A DNA stretch of 64,000 nt, taken from the NCBI RefSeq assembly GCF_900111565.1, contig NZ_FOIK01000007.1, positions 127,939 through 191,938 of the forward strand, read 5' to 3'. The stretch's first letter is position 1; each line of letters begins with the position of its first letter. The stretch comes from Paenibacillus sp. NFR01. GTDB taxonomy: Bacteria; Bacillota; Bacilli; Paenibacillales; Paenibacillaceae. The notes under the pieces were generated by a model. It had not been told where the DNA came from and did no database searches. It saw only the letters and a list, made by a program, of their open reading frames with translations. A program made the translations under genes and the position numbers. This document shows positions 8,625 to 16,187 of this stretch, piece by piece.

Positions 8625-9924
8625 AATACGCCCGGATCTCCTTCCACTCGGCAATCATCTGCTGGCGCAGCTGGCGCGGCTCCAGAATCTCGCAGCTCGA
8701 ACCAAAGCTCCGCAGCCACGGCTTGATTTCGGTAGTTCCGTTCACGGTAATCTCATAGATGAAAGACGCTTCATCCTCGGCCACGATCTGACCCCACTGC
8801 CCCTGCGACAGCACCCGTTCCTTCACGAAGTTGGCGGCCGAATCCAGCGGATGGTAAAAGCGGGCGCGAACCGTCACCGGTTCTCCCGTGTCGATCAGCC
8901 AGCTGTATTGCATTTTCCGGGCCAGCTCCTCTTGCTTGCCGGCAAACCACTCTTCGTCCACCGCCTCGGCTTCTTCCATCTGCGTAATGCCCTCCATCCG
9001 GAATTTCCGGATCCCTTCGCGGCCATGGCCGAGCAGATACCAACGCCCATATTGATGGTCATAGACGAGCTTTAGCGGAAGCGTCGTTTGGGATTTGCCC
9101 TGTGTGTCCCGTTCGAATAACGGGTTGGTGTTCCTGGAGGCATAGCTTTTATCCGACTTCGGCGAAAAATAAAGAAACCGGACCTTGCGCCGTTGCCGGA
9201 TCGCCTGCAGCAGCGTGAACAGATGCGCTTCATCCAGAATCCGCGAGTAATAGTGGTACTTATACAGAAAAAGCTCGATTCCCTGCGGTTCGGCCTGCCC
9301 GCTGCGCAGCAGCTGTTTCTTCAGGCCGTCGCGCAGCAGGTAGCCCTGGACGGAAGGAACCTGCGTGTTGGCCATCACGTCCACGAAATCATACAGATCG
9401 ATCATTTCGTCCTGCGACAAACTGCGGATCAGCTCGTCCTGAATGCGGTAGCGGTAGGGGCGCGGCCCCGGCTCCCGCTTGATGACGCCGACGTCCTCCA
9501 GATATTTGAGGTCGGAGCGGATCGTTTTTTCGTCAGGCAGCGCCCATTCGGGAGGCATACTGCCGCAGCACAGATCCAGCAGCTCCATGGCGGTTAACGC
9601 CTGGCCGTTCATGGCCCCAAGCAGCAGGGAGATCCGCTGGCTCTCCGATTCCTTGACCGACTTGGCGCGGAACAGGAACAGCAGCAGCGGGTCGGCCGAT
9701 TCGTAATAGCTGCTCCGCAGCGCCTCGGCAAACTCTTTGTTCTGTTCCTGCGCTGCAGGCTGGTGCACGGCCCCGGCCACCTCTTTAAGCCGCCGCAGGG
9801 TTTTATCGAAGGTGTGGACCGAGATGCCCAGCCGCTCGGCGAACTGCTGCCGGCTGAACGCCCCGCTGGTCAGCACAAGTATGCGCAGAAACTGGATTTC
9901 TTTATCGAAGCTTTCTTTGGCCAA
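8611..9924 (-). CDS. WYL-domain transcription regulator
   Basis: The 437-residue protein starts with a winged helix-turn-helix (FSRQQFAERLGISVHTFDKT, about residues 23-42). A second winged-helix-like part follows (EKTIRSDLKYLEDVGVIKRE), then a WYL domain with GRWYLLGHGREGIRKFRM. I chose the TTG at 9924 because GGGGGAGA lies just before it; the extension up to an ATG at 10023 reads like non-coding sequence. It is transcribed away from the slipin-RlaP-RtcB operon across a 631-base gap, which makes it the likely regulator of that operon and of itself. Confidence 0.8.
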   Translation of the reverse strand: MAKESFDKEIQFLRILVLTSGAFSRQQFAERLGISVHTFDKTLRRLKEVAGAVHQPAAQEQNKEFAEALRSSYYESADPLLLFLFRAKSVKESESQRISLLLGAMNGQALTAMELLDLCCGSMPPEWALPDEKTIRSDLKYLEDVGVIKREPGPRPYRYRIQDELIRSLSQDEMIDLYDFVDVMANTQVPSVQGYLLRDGLKKQLLRSGQAEPQGIELFLYKYHYYSRILDEAHLFTLLQAIRQRRKVRFLYFSPKSDKSYASRNTNPLFERDTQGKSQTTLPLKLVYDHQYGRWYLLGHGREGIRKFRMEGITQMEEAEAVDEEWFAGKQEELARKMQYSWLIDTGEPVTVRARFYHPLDSAANFVKERVLSQGQWGQIVAEDEASFIYEITVNGTTEIKPWLRSFGSSCEILEPRQLRQQMIAEWKEIRAYYESV

Positions 9925-9956
9925 TGGTGTCTCCCCCGTTCGCAAGCATCTTTTTC

Positions 9957-9993
9957 CATTGTAACAGGGGCAGGATTGGGGTGAAATGGTAAA
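9957..9993 (-). promoter_or_regulatory. probable extended -10 promoter of the WYL operon
   Basis: On the minus strand TGTTACAAT forms an extended -10 (TACAAT at 9963-9958), with only a weak -35 (TTTCAC) 17 bases upstream. It lies about 35 bases before the TTG start of the WYL regulator. Confidence 0.45.
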
Positions 9994-10003
9994 CTTTATG
10001 ACC
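9991..10003 (+). repeat. direct repeat copy 1 (AAACTTTATGACC)
   Basis: AAACTTTATGACC here recurs at 10291-10302 as AAATTTATGACC, one base shorter, about 300 bases away. The copies flank the tRNA-like region. They could be regulator sites, or a chance match. Confidence 0.3.
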
Positions 10004-10077
10004 CGTCGTAATACTTTCGCCATGTTCGCGCCGCGTTAAATCAGCGATGATAGTACCTGTAAGCGGCATGACAGAAG

Positions 10078-10107
10078 TTGGTAAACGCCAAAACGGCGTT
10101 CTATCAT
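10078..10107 (+). promoter_or_regulatory. probable promoter with inverted-repeat operator in its spacer
   Basis: TTGGTA (10078-10083) and TATCAT (10102-10107) are 18 bases apart and point toward the tRNA-like element and slipin operon. The spacer contains the perfect inverted repeat AACGCC-N5-GGCGTT (10084-10100). A protein bound there would block RNA polymerase, and the divergently encoded WYL regulator is the obvious candidate. Confidence 0.5.
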
Positions 10108-10220
10108 ACATTGCTTCTTGTCCGGACGGCTGTAACGAGGCGGGGATATCCATGAATCCCGCAGTGCCGCGCATGTTATGCTGCGGTATCCTGTACACCG
10201 GGTCGGCTTGGAGCCAACAT

Positions 10221-10290
10221 TATTGGGGTTCGATTCCCCAATCGCCTAGGGAGCGATTCTGGTAGAGCACTCGACTTTCAATCGAGCGAT
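10221..10290 (+). ncRNA. permuted tRNA-like element (tRNA mimic or Y-RNA-like)
   Basis: Four tRNA parts occur in permuted order. First is a T-arm: stem TTGGGG/CCCCAA with loop TTCGATT (10223-10241), a perfect match to TTCRANY. Second is an acceptor-like helix closed by a loop: ATCGC (10241-10245) pairs with GCGAT (10253-10257) around CTAGGGA. Third is TGGTAGAGCA (10260-10269), the standard D-loop and 3' D-stem sequence. Fourth is an anticodon arm: CTCGA/TCGAG with loop CTTTCAA (10270-10286), formally a UUC anticodon. No normal tRNA can be folded, and the 5' D-stem is poor. Bacterial YrlA Y RNAs near rtcBA in Salmonella are known tRNA mimics with a closed acceptor end, the best known parallel. 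It lies upstream of the slipin-RlaP-RtcB operon on the same strand. Confidence 0.6.
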
Positions 10291-10302
10291 AAATTTATGA
10301 CC
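10291..10302 (+). repeat. direct repeat copy 2 (AAATTTATGACC)
   Basis: This is the second copy of the motif at 9991-10003, one base shorter. It immediately follows the anticodon-like arm of the tRNA-like element. Confidence 0.3.
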
Positions 10303-10555
10303 AAAGGCCGGAATTCCGCGCGGCTTGGGTTAGCGCACTGCGGGAGAGGCTATGCAATCCGCGGATACCGCCGGAGCGGAAGTCCGGAACCTCGGGAGGT
10401 TTTGAAGATTCAGCGGGACGGCTGAGGTTTGGCCGTTCTTCGGATCGGCAGGCTGCCTGGGGCAGAGGGATGGAGCGCACCGGCTGAAGCGGGATTCCGC
10501 TGAACTTAGCAGAGGGATTCCGGGCCAATGGTCGACCATTAAGGAGGTTAACGAT

Positions 10556-11668
10556 ATGTTCAGAAAAATCATCATTCAAGCGGACGAACGCGGGTTGCTT
10601 TTTAACAATGGAAGCTACGAGAAGAAACTGCTGCCGGGTACATACAGCTTCATGCCTTGGTCGAAATCTACGGTAACGGTGCTCAACATCGCCAAACCGT
10701 TTCAGGTCGAAGGCCGGGATATGCGGTTGTTCCTGCAGGACGAGGAACTGCTGCGCGAGCTCGATGTCGTACGGGTGCAGGATCATGAATATGTGCTGCA
10801 TTACGAGGACGGGCAATTCGTGCAGCTGTTGAAGCCGGGCGTGTATGCTTTCTGGAATGTTTTGAAGAAAAATACGTTTATGCACGCGGATACGCGTCAG
10901 CCGGAGCTGCCTGCGGAGATTAACCGCTCCATCGTGCAGCGGCTGGGCGCGAACGTGCTGACCTATGAAGTGGCGAGCCATGAATGCGGATTTCTCTTCT
11001 ATGACCACATGCTGCAGCGGGAGCTGAAGCCCGGCAAATACTATTTCTGGAGAGGCCCGGTCTCGCCACTCTTGAAGACAGTGGATTTGCGGCAGCAGCA
11101 GATGGACCTGATCGGCCAGGAAATGATGACGGAGGATAAGGTAACCTTGCGCCTGAACTTCGTCTGCCAATACAAAATCGTCATGCCGCTGCGCGCGCTG
11201 GAACTGAAGTCGTTCGACGAGCAGGTTCACATCCAGCTGCAGCTGATTCTGCGGGAATATGTGGGCATGCTGAAACTGGATGATCTTCTGCGCCGCAAAG
11301 AAGAGGCTGCGGCCTTCGTCCTCTCTCGTCTGCGGGAGAAGGAAGCGGCGTTCGGCGTGCAGTTCCTTGGCGCGGGCGTGAAAGACGTCATTTTGCCGGG
11401 CGAAATGCGCGACATTCTGAATACCGTGCTGCTGGCGGAGAAACGGGCGCAAGCCAACCTGATCACCCGCCGCGAAGAAACGGCCTCGACCCGCAGCTTG
11501 CTGAACACCGCAAAGCTGATGGATGAGAACCAGACGTTGTTCCGGCTCAAGGAGCTGGAGTTCCTCGAAAAAATCTGCGAGAAAATCGGCTCCATCTCGC
11601 TCACGGGCGGCGGAGACCTGCTGGACCGGCTGAATGCGCTCGTTGGAGCGGGGAAGACGGCGGGATGA
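10556..11668 (+). CDS. slipin-type SPFH/band 7 protein, RtcB-associated
   Basis: The 370-residue protein has an SPFH/band 7 domain (about residues 100-280) and resembles slipins: LKPGVYAFWNVL, LKPGKYYFWRGP and KTVDLRQQQMDLIGQEMMT are typical. A helical C-terminal part (about 285-350) may form a coiled coil. Unlike most slipins it has no clear N-terminal membrane helix, so it may assemble in the cytosol or at the membrane periphery. ATG 10556 follows a perfect AAGGAGG. Slipins are known neighbours of RtcB in predicted bacterial RNA-repair operons, where a scaffold role is assumed. Confidence 0.85.
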   Translation: MFRKIIIQADERGLLFNNGSYEKKLLPGTYSFMPWSKSTVTVLNIAKPFQVEGRDMRLFLQDEELLRELDVVRVQDHEYVLHYEDGQFVQLLKPGVYAFWNVLKKNTFMHADTRQPELPAEINRSIVQRLGANVLTYEVASHECGFLFYDHMLQRELKPGKYYFWRGPVSPLLKTVDLRQQQMDLIGQEMMTEDKVTLRLNFVCQYKIVMPLRALELKSFDEQVHIQLQLILREYVGMLKLDDLLRRKEEAAAFVLSRLREKEAAFGVQFLGAGVKDVILPGEMRDILNTVLLAEKRAQANLITRREETASTRSLLNTAKLMDENQTLFRLKELEFLEKICEKIGSISLTGGGDLLDRLNALVGAGKTAG

Positions 11669-11712
11669 ACGGTTAATAATCCCGGCGGAGTAGCGTAAGG
11701 AGGGGGTATCCC

Positions 11713-12513
11713 ATGAACGACAGCATACAACAACGCATCCAAACGGAGCTGACGCGCATCGAACGCGAAGAGCAGGTGCGCATCCTGTACGCCTGCGAAT
11801 CCGGCAGCCGGGCCTGGGGATTCCCGTCCAAGGACAGCGATTATGACGTAAGGTTCCTGTACGTCCGGCCGGTGGACTGGTATTTATCGATTCATGACAA
11901 GCGCGATGTAATCGAACGTCCGATCAGCGACCTGCTGGACATCAACGGCTGGGATTTGCGCAAAGCGCTGCGGCTGTTCCGCAAATCCAATCCGCCGCTG
12001 CTGGAATGGCTGCAGTCCCCGATCGTATATCTGGACGATCGGTCGATCACGGAGCAGATCCGCCGGATCGCTCCGCTGACGTTTTCGCCAAAGGCCTGCA
12101 CTTATCATTACCTGCACATGGCGAAGGGCAACTACCGGGAGTATCTGCAGGGCGAGCAGGTGAAGATCAAGAAATATTTCTACGTGCTCCGCCCGGTCCT
12201 GGCCTGTGAATGGATCACGAGATACGGCACGATGCCGCCGATTGAATTCGGGCAGCTGGTGGACGCCATCGTACCCGCAGACAGTGAGCTGAAGGGCATC
12301 ATCGACCGTCTGCTTATCCGCAAGAAGGCGGGAGACGAAATGGATCTGGAAGCGAGAATGAATCCGATTAACGATTATCTGGAGGAGCGGATCGGGTATT
12401 ACGAACGGACGGCCGCAAGCCTGCAGGCTGCACCCGCCGGAGATCCGGATGAGCAGTTGGACGATTTGTTCAGGAATGTGCTGAAGGAAGCATGGAATAG
12501 CGAAAACATTTAG
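11713..12513 (+). CDS. RlaP-like Pol-beta-family nucleotidyltransferase
   Basis: The 266-residue protein has the nucleotidyltransferase core near its start: YACESGSRAWGFPSKDSDYD (about residues 26-45), with G-S and D-x-D intact. It then follows the PF10127 pattern (VRFLYVRPVDWYLSI, INGWDLRKALRLFRKSNP, LLEWLQSPIVY), the family of B. subtilis YcgL that is also called RlaP for its association with RNA ligases. A role adding nucleotides to damaged RNA ends is predicted for the family. It sits between slipin and rtcB, 44 and 14 bases away, with a GGAGGGGG ribosome site. Confidence 0.88.
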   Translation: MNDSIQQRIQTELTRIEREEQVRILYACESGSRAWGFPSKDSDYDVRFLYVRPVDWYLSIHDKRDVIERPISDLLDINGWDLRKALRLFRKSNPPLLEWLQSPIVYLDDRSITEQIRRIAPLTFSPKACTYHYLHMAKGNYREYLQGEQVKIKKYFYVLRPVLACEWITRYGTMPPIEFGQLVDAIVPADSELKGIIDRLLIRKKAGDEMDLEARMNPINDYLEERIGYYERTAASLQAAPAGDPDEQLDDLFRNVLKEAWNSENI

Positions 12514-12527
12514 GAGTTGAAGCAGAG

Positions 12528-13754
12528 ATGGCTTATCAACATATAAACGGCGTGCGGGTCTGGGGCCAGCCGGACGACGGGGCGCTGGCGCAGGCCTTGA
12601 CCTGTGCGGCGACAGGCAATGTCGTGCAGACGCTGCTGATGGCCGACCATCATAAAGGCTACAGCCAGCCGATCGGCGGTGTGGTCGTGTACGACGGCCA
12701 AATCTCGCCTTCCGGCGTCGGGTATGACATTGCTTGCGGCAACAAGGCGGTGCGGACAAATGTGCTGGCCGCGGACATCCGGCCGAAGCTTGGAACAATG
12801 ATGGATACCGTTGCCCGCAAAATTTCGTTCGGCGTAGGGCGGATCAACAACGAGAAAGTCGATCACGACCTGTTCGACGATCCCGATTGGGACGTGTACA
12901 TGGCGGTTGGCCGCATGGAGCACCGGAAGCTCAAAGAGCTGGCGCAGAGCCAGCTCGGCACCGTCGGCAGCGGCAACCACTTCGTGGACCTGTTCGAAGA
13001 ATCCGCCACGGGTCGTCTGTGGATTGCCAACCACTTCGGCAGCCGGGGCTTCGGCCACAAGACCGCGAGCGGGTTCATCAATCTGGCGGCAGGGCGGGAG
13101 TTTCTGGCGAACGCCCCGGGCGAGAAGATGGATCAGCCGCCGGTACTGCTCGATTTGGACAGCGAACTCGGCGATATGTATTACCGGGCCATGAAGCTGG
13201 CCGGGCGTTATGCTTATGCGGGTCGGGACTACGTCATCCGGCAGGTGCTGCAGATTATCGGCGCGGAAGCAGATCTGGAAGTGCACAACCATCACAATTT
13301 TGCGTGGAAAGAGACGCACAGCGGCAAAGACGTGGTCGTCGTCCGGAAAGGGGCGACGCCGTCCGCCCCCGGCCAGGTCGGTTTTATCGGCGGCAGCATG
13401 GGGGACATCTCCGTAATCGTCAAGGGCAAGGACACCGCAGAGAACCGGGATTCGTATTACAGCACCGTGCACGGCGCGGGGCGGATTATGAGCCGTACCC
13501 AGGCCGCCGGACGGATGAACTGGAAAACCCGCACCCGCAGCGGCGGACAGATTAGCGCGTTGCAAATGCTCGAGGCGGTTCGGAATTATGGCGTGGAGCT
13601 GCGCGGCGCCGGCACCGACGAGAGCCCGTTCGTGTACCGGAAGCTTCGGGACGTGCTGGACGCACACGCGGAGACGATTGAGGTAATGCATGAGCTGAAG
13701 CCGATCGGCGTCTGCATGGCCGGTGCCGGCGAGTTCGATCCGTACAAGGATTGA
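12528..13754 (+). CDS. rtcB: RtcB RNA-splicing ligase
   Basis: RtcB joins RNA 2',3'-cyclic-phosphate or 3'-phosphate ends to 5'-hydroxyl ends using GTP and manganese. The 408-residue protein has the family landmarks: GVGYDIACGN with the metal cysteine (about residue 70), GSGNHFVD, NHFGSRGFGH, NHHNFAWKE, and STVHGAGRIMSR containing the histidine guanylated by GTP (residue 315). All expected metal ligands seem present, so the enzyme should be active. It ends the operon and is followed at once by a terminator. With KptA, TatD and RlaP nearby, repair of tRNAs cut by toxins is the likely job. Confidence 0.95.
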   Translation: MAYQHINGVRVWGQPDDGALAQALTCAATGNVVQTLLMADHHKGYSQPIGGVVVYDGQISPSGVGYDIACGNKAVRTNVLAADIRPKLGTMMDTVARKISFGVGRINNEKVDHDLFDDPDWDVYMAVGRMEHRKLKELAQSQLGTVGSGNHFVDLFEESATGRLWIANHFGSRGFGHKTASGFINLAAGREFLANAPGEKMDQPPVLLDLDSELGDMYYRAMKLAGRYAYAGRDYVIRQVLQIIGAEADLEVHNHHNFAWKETHSGKDVVVVRKGATPSAPGQVGFIGGSMGDISVIVKGKDTAENRDSYYSTVHGAGRIMSRTQAAGRMNWKTRTRSGGQISALQMLEAVRNYGVELRGAGTDESPFVYRKLRDVLDAHAETIEVMHELKPIGVCMAGAGEFDPYKD

Positions 13755-13756
13755 GG

Positions 13757-13784
13757 ATCACCCCGCTTTGCGGGGTGATTTTTA
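13757..13784 (+). terminator. Rho-independent terminator of the rtcB operon
   Basis: ATCACCCCGC (13757-13766) pairs perfectly with GCGGGGTGAT (13770-13779) around a three-base loop, followed by TTTT. It begins two bases after the rtcB stop. Confidence 0.9.
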
Positions 13785-13879
13785 CATCGTTTTACTTATC
13801 GCTGCGTTCATTGCATAGATTCTCTTGTTCATCTACAGGTATAATAGGAGAAGGTTCAAGACTGTATGGAGGGACGAGT

Positions 13880-15049
13880 GTGGAGAGGGAACGTTCTGGG
13901 CTAGACAGGAATAGAGAGAGCTATGATGACTTACACATCCACGAAATACAGAAGGAATACACCCGAATCGACAACGATTGGCTCGTGCTGCACTACAAGA
14001 CGACGGTGGGGCTTGTGCTGTTCGCGTTTATCATTGAATGCGTCATGGGAGCGTTCCTGCTGCAATCCGATATGCTGACCACGACCGTGCCGCGGTTTAT
14101 TTTAAAATTCATAGCGGTTCCCAGCGGGATCAACCTGCTGTTTGTCGGGGTGAATGCGGCGGTCATACGGTCGGAGTCCCTTTCGCTGACTCAGAAAAAA
14201 TATACGGTCTCGCTGGTGATGGTCGGCATCTGCTTTGTGCTCTTTACGACGCACAGCGCATTTACGGCGTCGTACTATATGTTTGCGGTGGCCGTGATGA
14301 TGACGACGATCTATGCCAGCCATCGCTTGACCAGCATTACGGCGCTGCTGAGCATTGCCGCCATTATCGTCTCGGAACTGTTCATCAAATGGGATGTAGA
14401 CAAGATCAGCATTTTCGACAGTACGCTGCGGATGAGCAATTTTTTCATATCCCTGTTCATTATGATCGCCGTTTCCATCGTCTGCATGGTCGTGATCCGT
14501 TACGAGCAGAAGAAAAACGAAGCCAGCATTCAGATGGAGATGGAACGGCAGCAGCTGCAGCGCCGTCTTCAGATCGATGAAACGACCGGCATCTTTAACC
14601 GCAAGGCGCTGCACGACGCGCTCAAGAATATGGAGGACGACGTGCTGGATCATACATACATCCTCGCGATCACGGATATCGATAATTTCAAGGGGATCAA
14701 CGATACGTGGGGGCATCACCTGGGCGACCGCTGTTTGATCGAATTTGCGCGGGTATTGAAGGAACATTGCGGCGGTGCGATTCCTTTCCGTTACGGGGGC
14801 GATGAATTCTGCCTGCTGTTCCGCAACGCGACCATGGACGAAGCGGTCCGTACCTGCGAGCAGATCCGGGTGAAAGTCAGCGAACTGCAGTTTGCGGACG
14901 AGCCTCTCTTGAAGCTGACGGCCAGCTTTGGCTTATCCTCCTATTCCGAGCAGGTCGATACCGTACGTCTTTTTACGCATTCGGACCATGCCCTTTATAA
15001 GGCCAAGGAAGTGCGCAACTCCATAAGCGTATTTGAAAAAGAAGCCTGA
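13880..15049 (+). CDS. membrane-bound diguanylate cyclase (GGDEF)
   Basis: The 389-residue protein has about six membrane helices (residues 40-215), a short coiled linker and a GGDEF domain. The active site is intact: DIDNFKGINDTWGH and FRYGGDEFCLLF (GGDEF at 306-310). It should make cyclic di-GMP from GTP. The inhibitory I-site RxxD, expected just before GGDEF, is absent (the sequence there is CGGAIPFR). I chose GTG 13880 because GGAGGG lies six bases before it; the longer frame from 13751 runs over the rtcB terminator. A TATAAT at 13840-13845 could be its -10 box. Confidence 0.85.
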   Translation: MERERSGLDRNRESYDDLHIHEIQKEYTRIDNDWLVLHYKTTVGLVLFAFIIECVMGAFLLQSDMLTTTVPRFILKFIAVPSGINLLFVGVNAAVIRSESLSLTQKKYTVSLVMVGICFVLFTTHSAFTASYYMFAVAVMMTTIYASHRLTSITALLSIAAIIVSELFIKWDVDKISIFDSTLRMSNFFISLFIMIAVSIVCMVVIRYEQKKNEASIQMEMERQQLQRRLQIDETTGIFNRKALHDALKNMEDDVLDHTYILAITDIDNFKGINDTWGHHLGDRCLIEFARVLKEHCGGAIPFRYGGDEFCLLFRNATMDEAVRTCEQIRVKVSELQFADEPLLKLTASFGLSSYSEQVDTVRLFTHSDHALYKAKEVRNSISVFEKEA

Positions 15050-15183
15050 GCCGCACCGGGATGAAGCGGTTAAAATCATTTTTTACCAAATGATGTATGA
15101 CCGTCCGTGCTACACTTGGTGAAGAGAGGGCATGCTTCTTAGCGGATTCATTCCTCTCATACCGGTGGGGGGAACTAGATCGT

Positions 15184-16155
15184 ATGATGAAGTTAGACAA
15201 CATGGTTATTGGACTGACAGGGGATGCCGCTGCGGCAAGCTTGCTTGAGTGTTGGGAGCATAGTGAAGGAAGCTTGAAGTTTTGTCGAGCCAGTTCGAAT
15301 TTTGTATATGTCTTTGAGAATCGCGGAGAACGTTTTTACTTACGGTTCAGTTTTGAAATGGAGCGTCAGGAAGAGCAAATCCGGGCGGAGCTTGATTTTT
15401 TGGCCTATTTGCAAAATCAACATTATCCGATCGCCGCGCCAGTGCTTTCGTTAAATGGGAAAGTACTTGAGAAAGTGCACGCGTCCGAGGGAATGTACTA
15501 CGGGGTGGTTTTTCGATCCGCCGCAGGCGTTGTTCTGGAAGATGATCTAACGGCTGAACAATGCTGGACCTGGGGCCGGTCGCTGGCTTCGCTGCATCAA
15601 TTATCGCAGGCGTACCGGCCTTCATCCGTTCCAAGAGTAAGTTGGAAGGACATCCTGCAGGAGATCGATGTAATTCTGAAGCGGCATCCGAAGGAACGGG
15701 AGGCGGCGGCGGAGCTCAGACAACTAAACGATTGGCTGATGACGCTGCCGATAACAGAGCAGAATTACGGACTGATCCACTATGATTTTCAGCTGGACAA
15801 TGTGTTTTACGAGGCGGATACCCGGTCATTTGAAATTATAGATTTCGATGATGCCGTATACAGCTGGTACGTCCAGGATATCGTTAATGCTATTGATGAT
15901 GTGGTGGGAGACGAGCTTGGCCTGGAGCATCCGCACGCCCAAGCTTTTCTGGAGGGTTATGGCTCCATCCTGCCGCTGGGCGGCGATAAGCTGTCGCAGT
16001 TTACAGATTTCCGCAGATTCATGAACTTGCAGAAGTTCTCCAGCTTGTTAAGATCGCTTGAAGGCTGCGGGGACGACGTACCGGAATGGGTGCAAGAGAT
16101 CAAGGTTAAATTTGTACGCGTGATGGATAGAATGAGACGGGGCTTTGCCCTGTAG
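15184..16155 (+). CDS. aminoglycoside-phosphotransferase-family kinase-like protein
   Basis: The 323-residue protein has the APH/choline-kinase fold. The catalytic loop is LIHYDFQLDNVFY (H-x-D-x5-N) and the metal motif is IIDFDDAVYSW. It resembles the Bacillus phosphotransferase group of unknown substrate; resistance cannot be inferred. ATG 15184 follows GGTGGGGGG at a rather long distance, and ATG 15187 is an alternative. Neighbouring genes give no substrate clue. Its codons are more AT-rich than the rtcB operon. Confidence 0.78.
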   Translation: MMKLDNMVIGLTGDAAAASLLECWEHSEGSLKFCRASSNFVYVFENRGERFYLRFSFEMERQEEQIRAELDFLAYLQNQHYPIAAPVLSLNGKVLEKVHASEGMYYGVVFRSAAGVVLEDDLTAEQCWTWGRSLASLHQLSQAYRPSSVPRVSWKDILQEIDVILKRHPKEREAAAELRQLNDWLMTLPITEQNYGLIHYDFQLDNVFYEADTRSFEIIDFDDAVYSWYVQDIVNAIDDVVGDELGLEHPHAQAFLEGYGSILPLGGDKLSQFTDFRRFMNLQKFSSLLRSLEGCGDDVPEWVQEIKVKFVRVMDRMRRGFAL

Positions 16156-16187
16156 AACGATAACAATATTGCGAGGTGCCAGCCAGC

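Larger units (their letters stand above)
9925..10555. other. 631-base intergenic region with divergent promoters and structured RNA
   Basis: No credible protein gene is seen here. The region contains a leftward promoter (near 9958), a rightward promoter with inverted repeat (10078-10107), strong hairpins at 10141-10161 and 10167-10186, a small hairpin at 10205-10215, the tRNA-like element at 10221-10290, and a GC-rich structured stretch to the slipin ribosome site. If transcription starts near 10114, the slipin mRNA would have a leader of about 440 bases. Confidence 0.7.

Noticed and set aside
10138..10250. A linear tRNA with acceptor AGGCG (10138) pairing to CGCCT (10243) around the T-arm
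   Set aside because: The inner hairpins (10141-10161 and 10167-10186) do not give D or anticodon arms and the span is 113 bases. Only the T-arm is tRNA-like in that reading, so the permuted fold is preferred.
11884..12798. 304-residue minus-strand frame across the RlaP-like gene
   Set aside because: It runs over two well-supported genes and a gene junction and has no family signature.
12510..13691. 393-residue antisense reading frame across rtcB
   Set aside because: It is the mirror of a GC-rich, strongly conserved gene; its product has no recognisable domain and no ribosome site.
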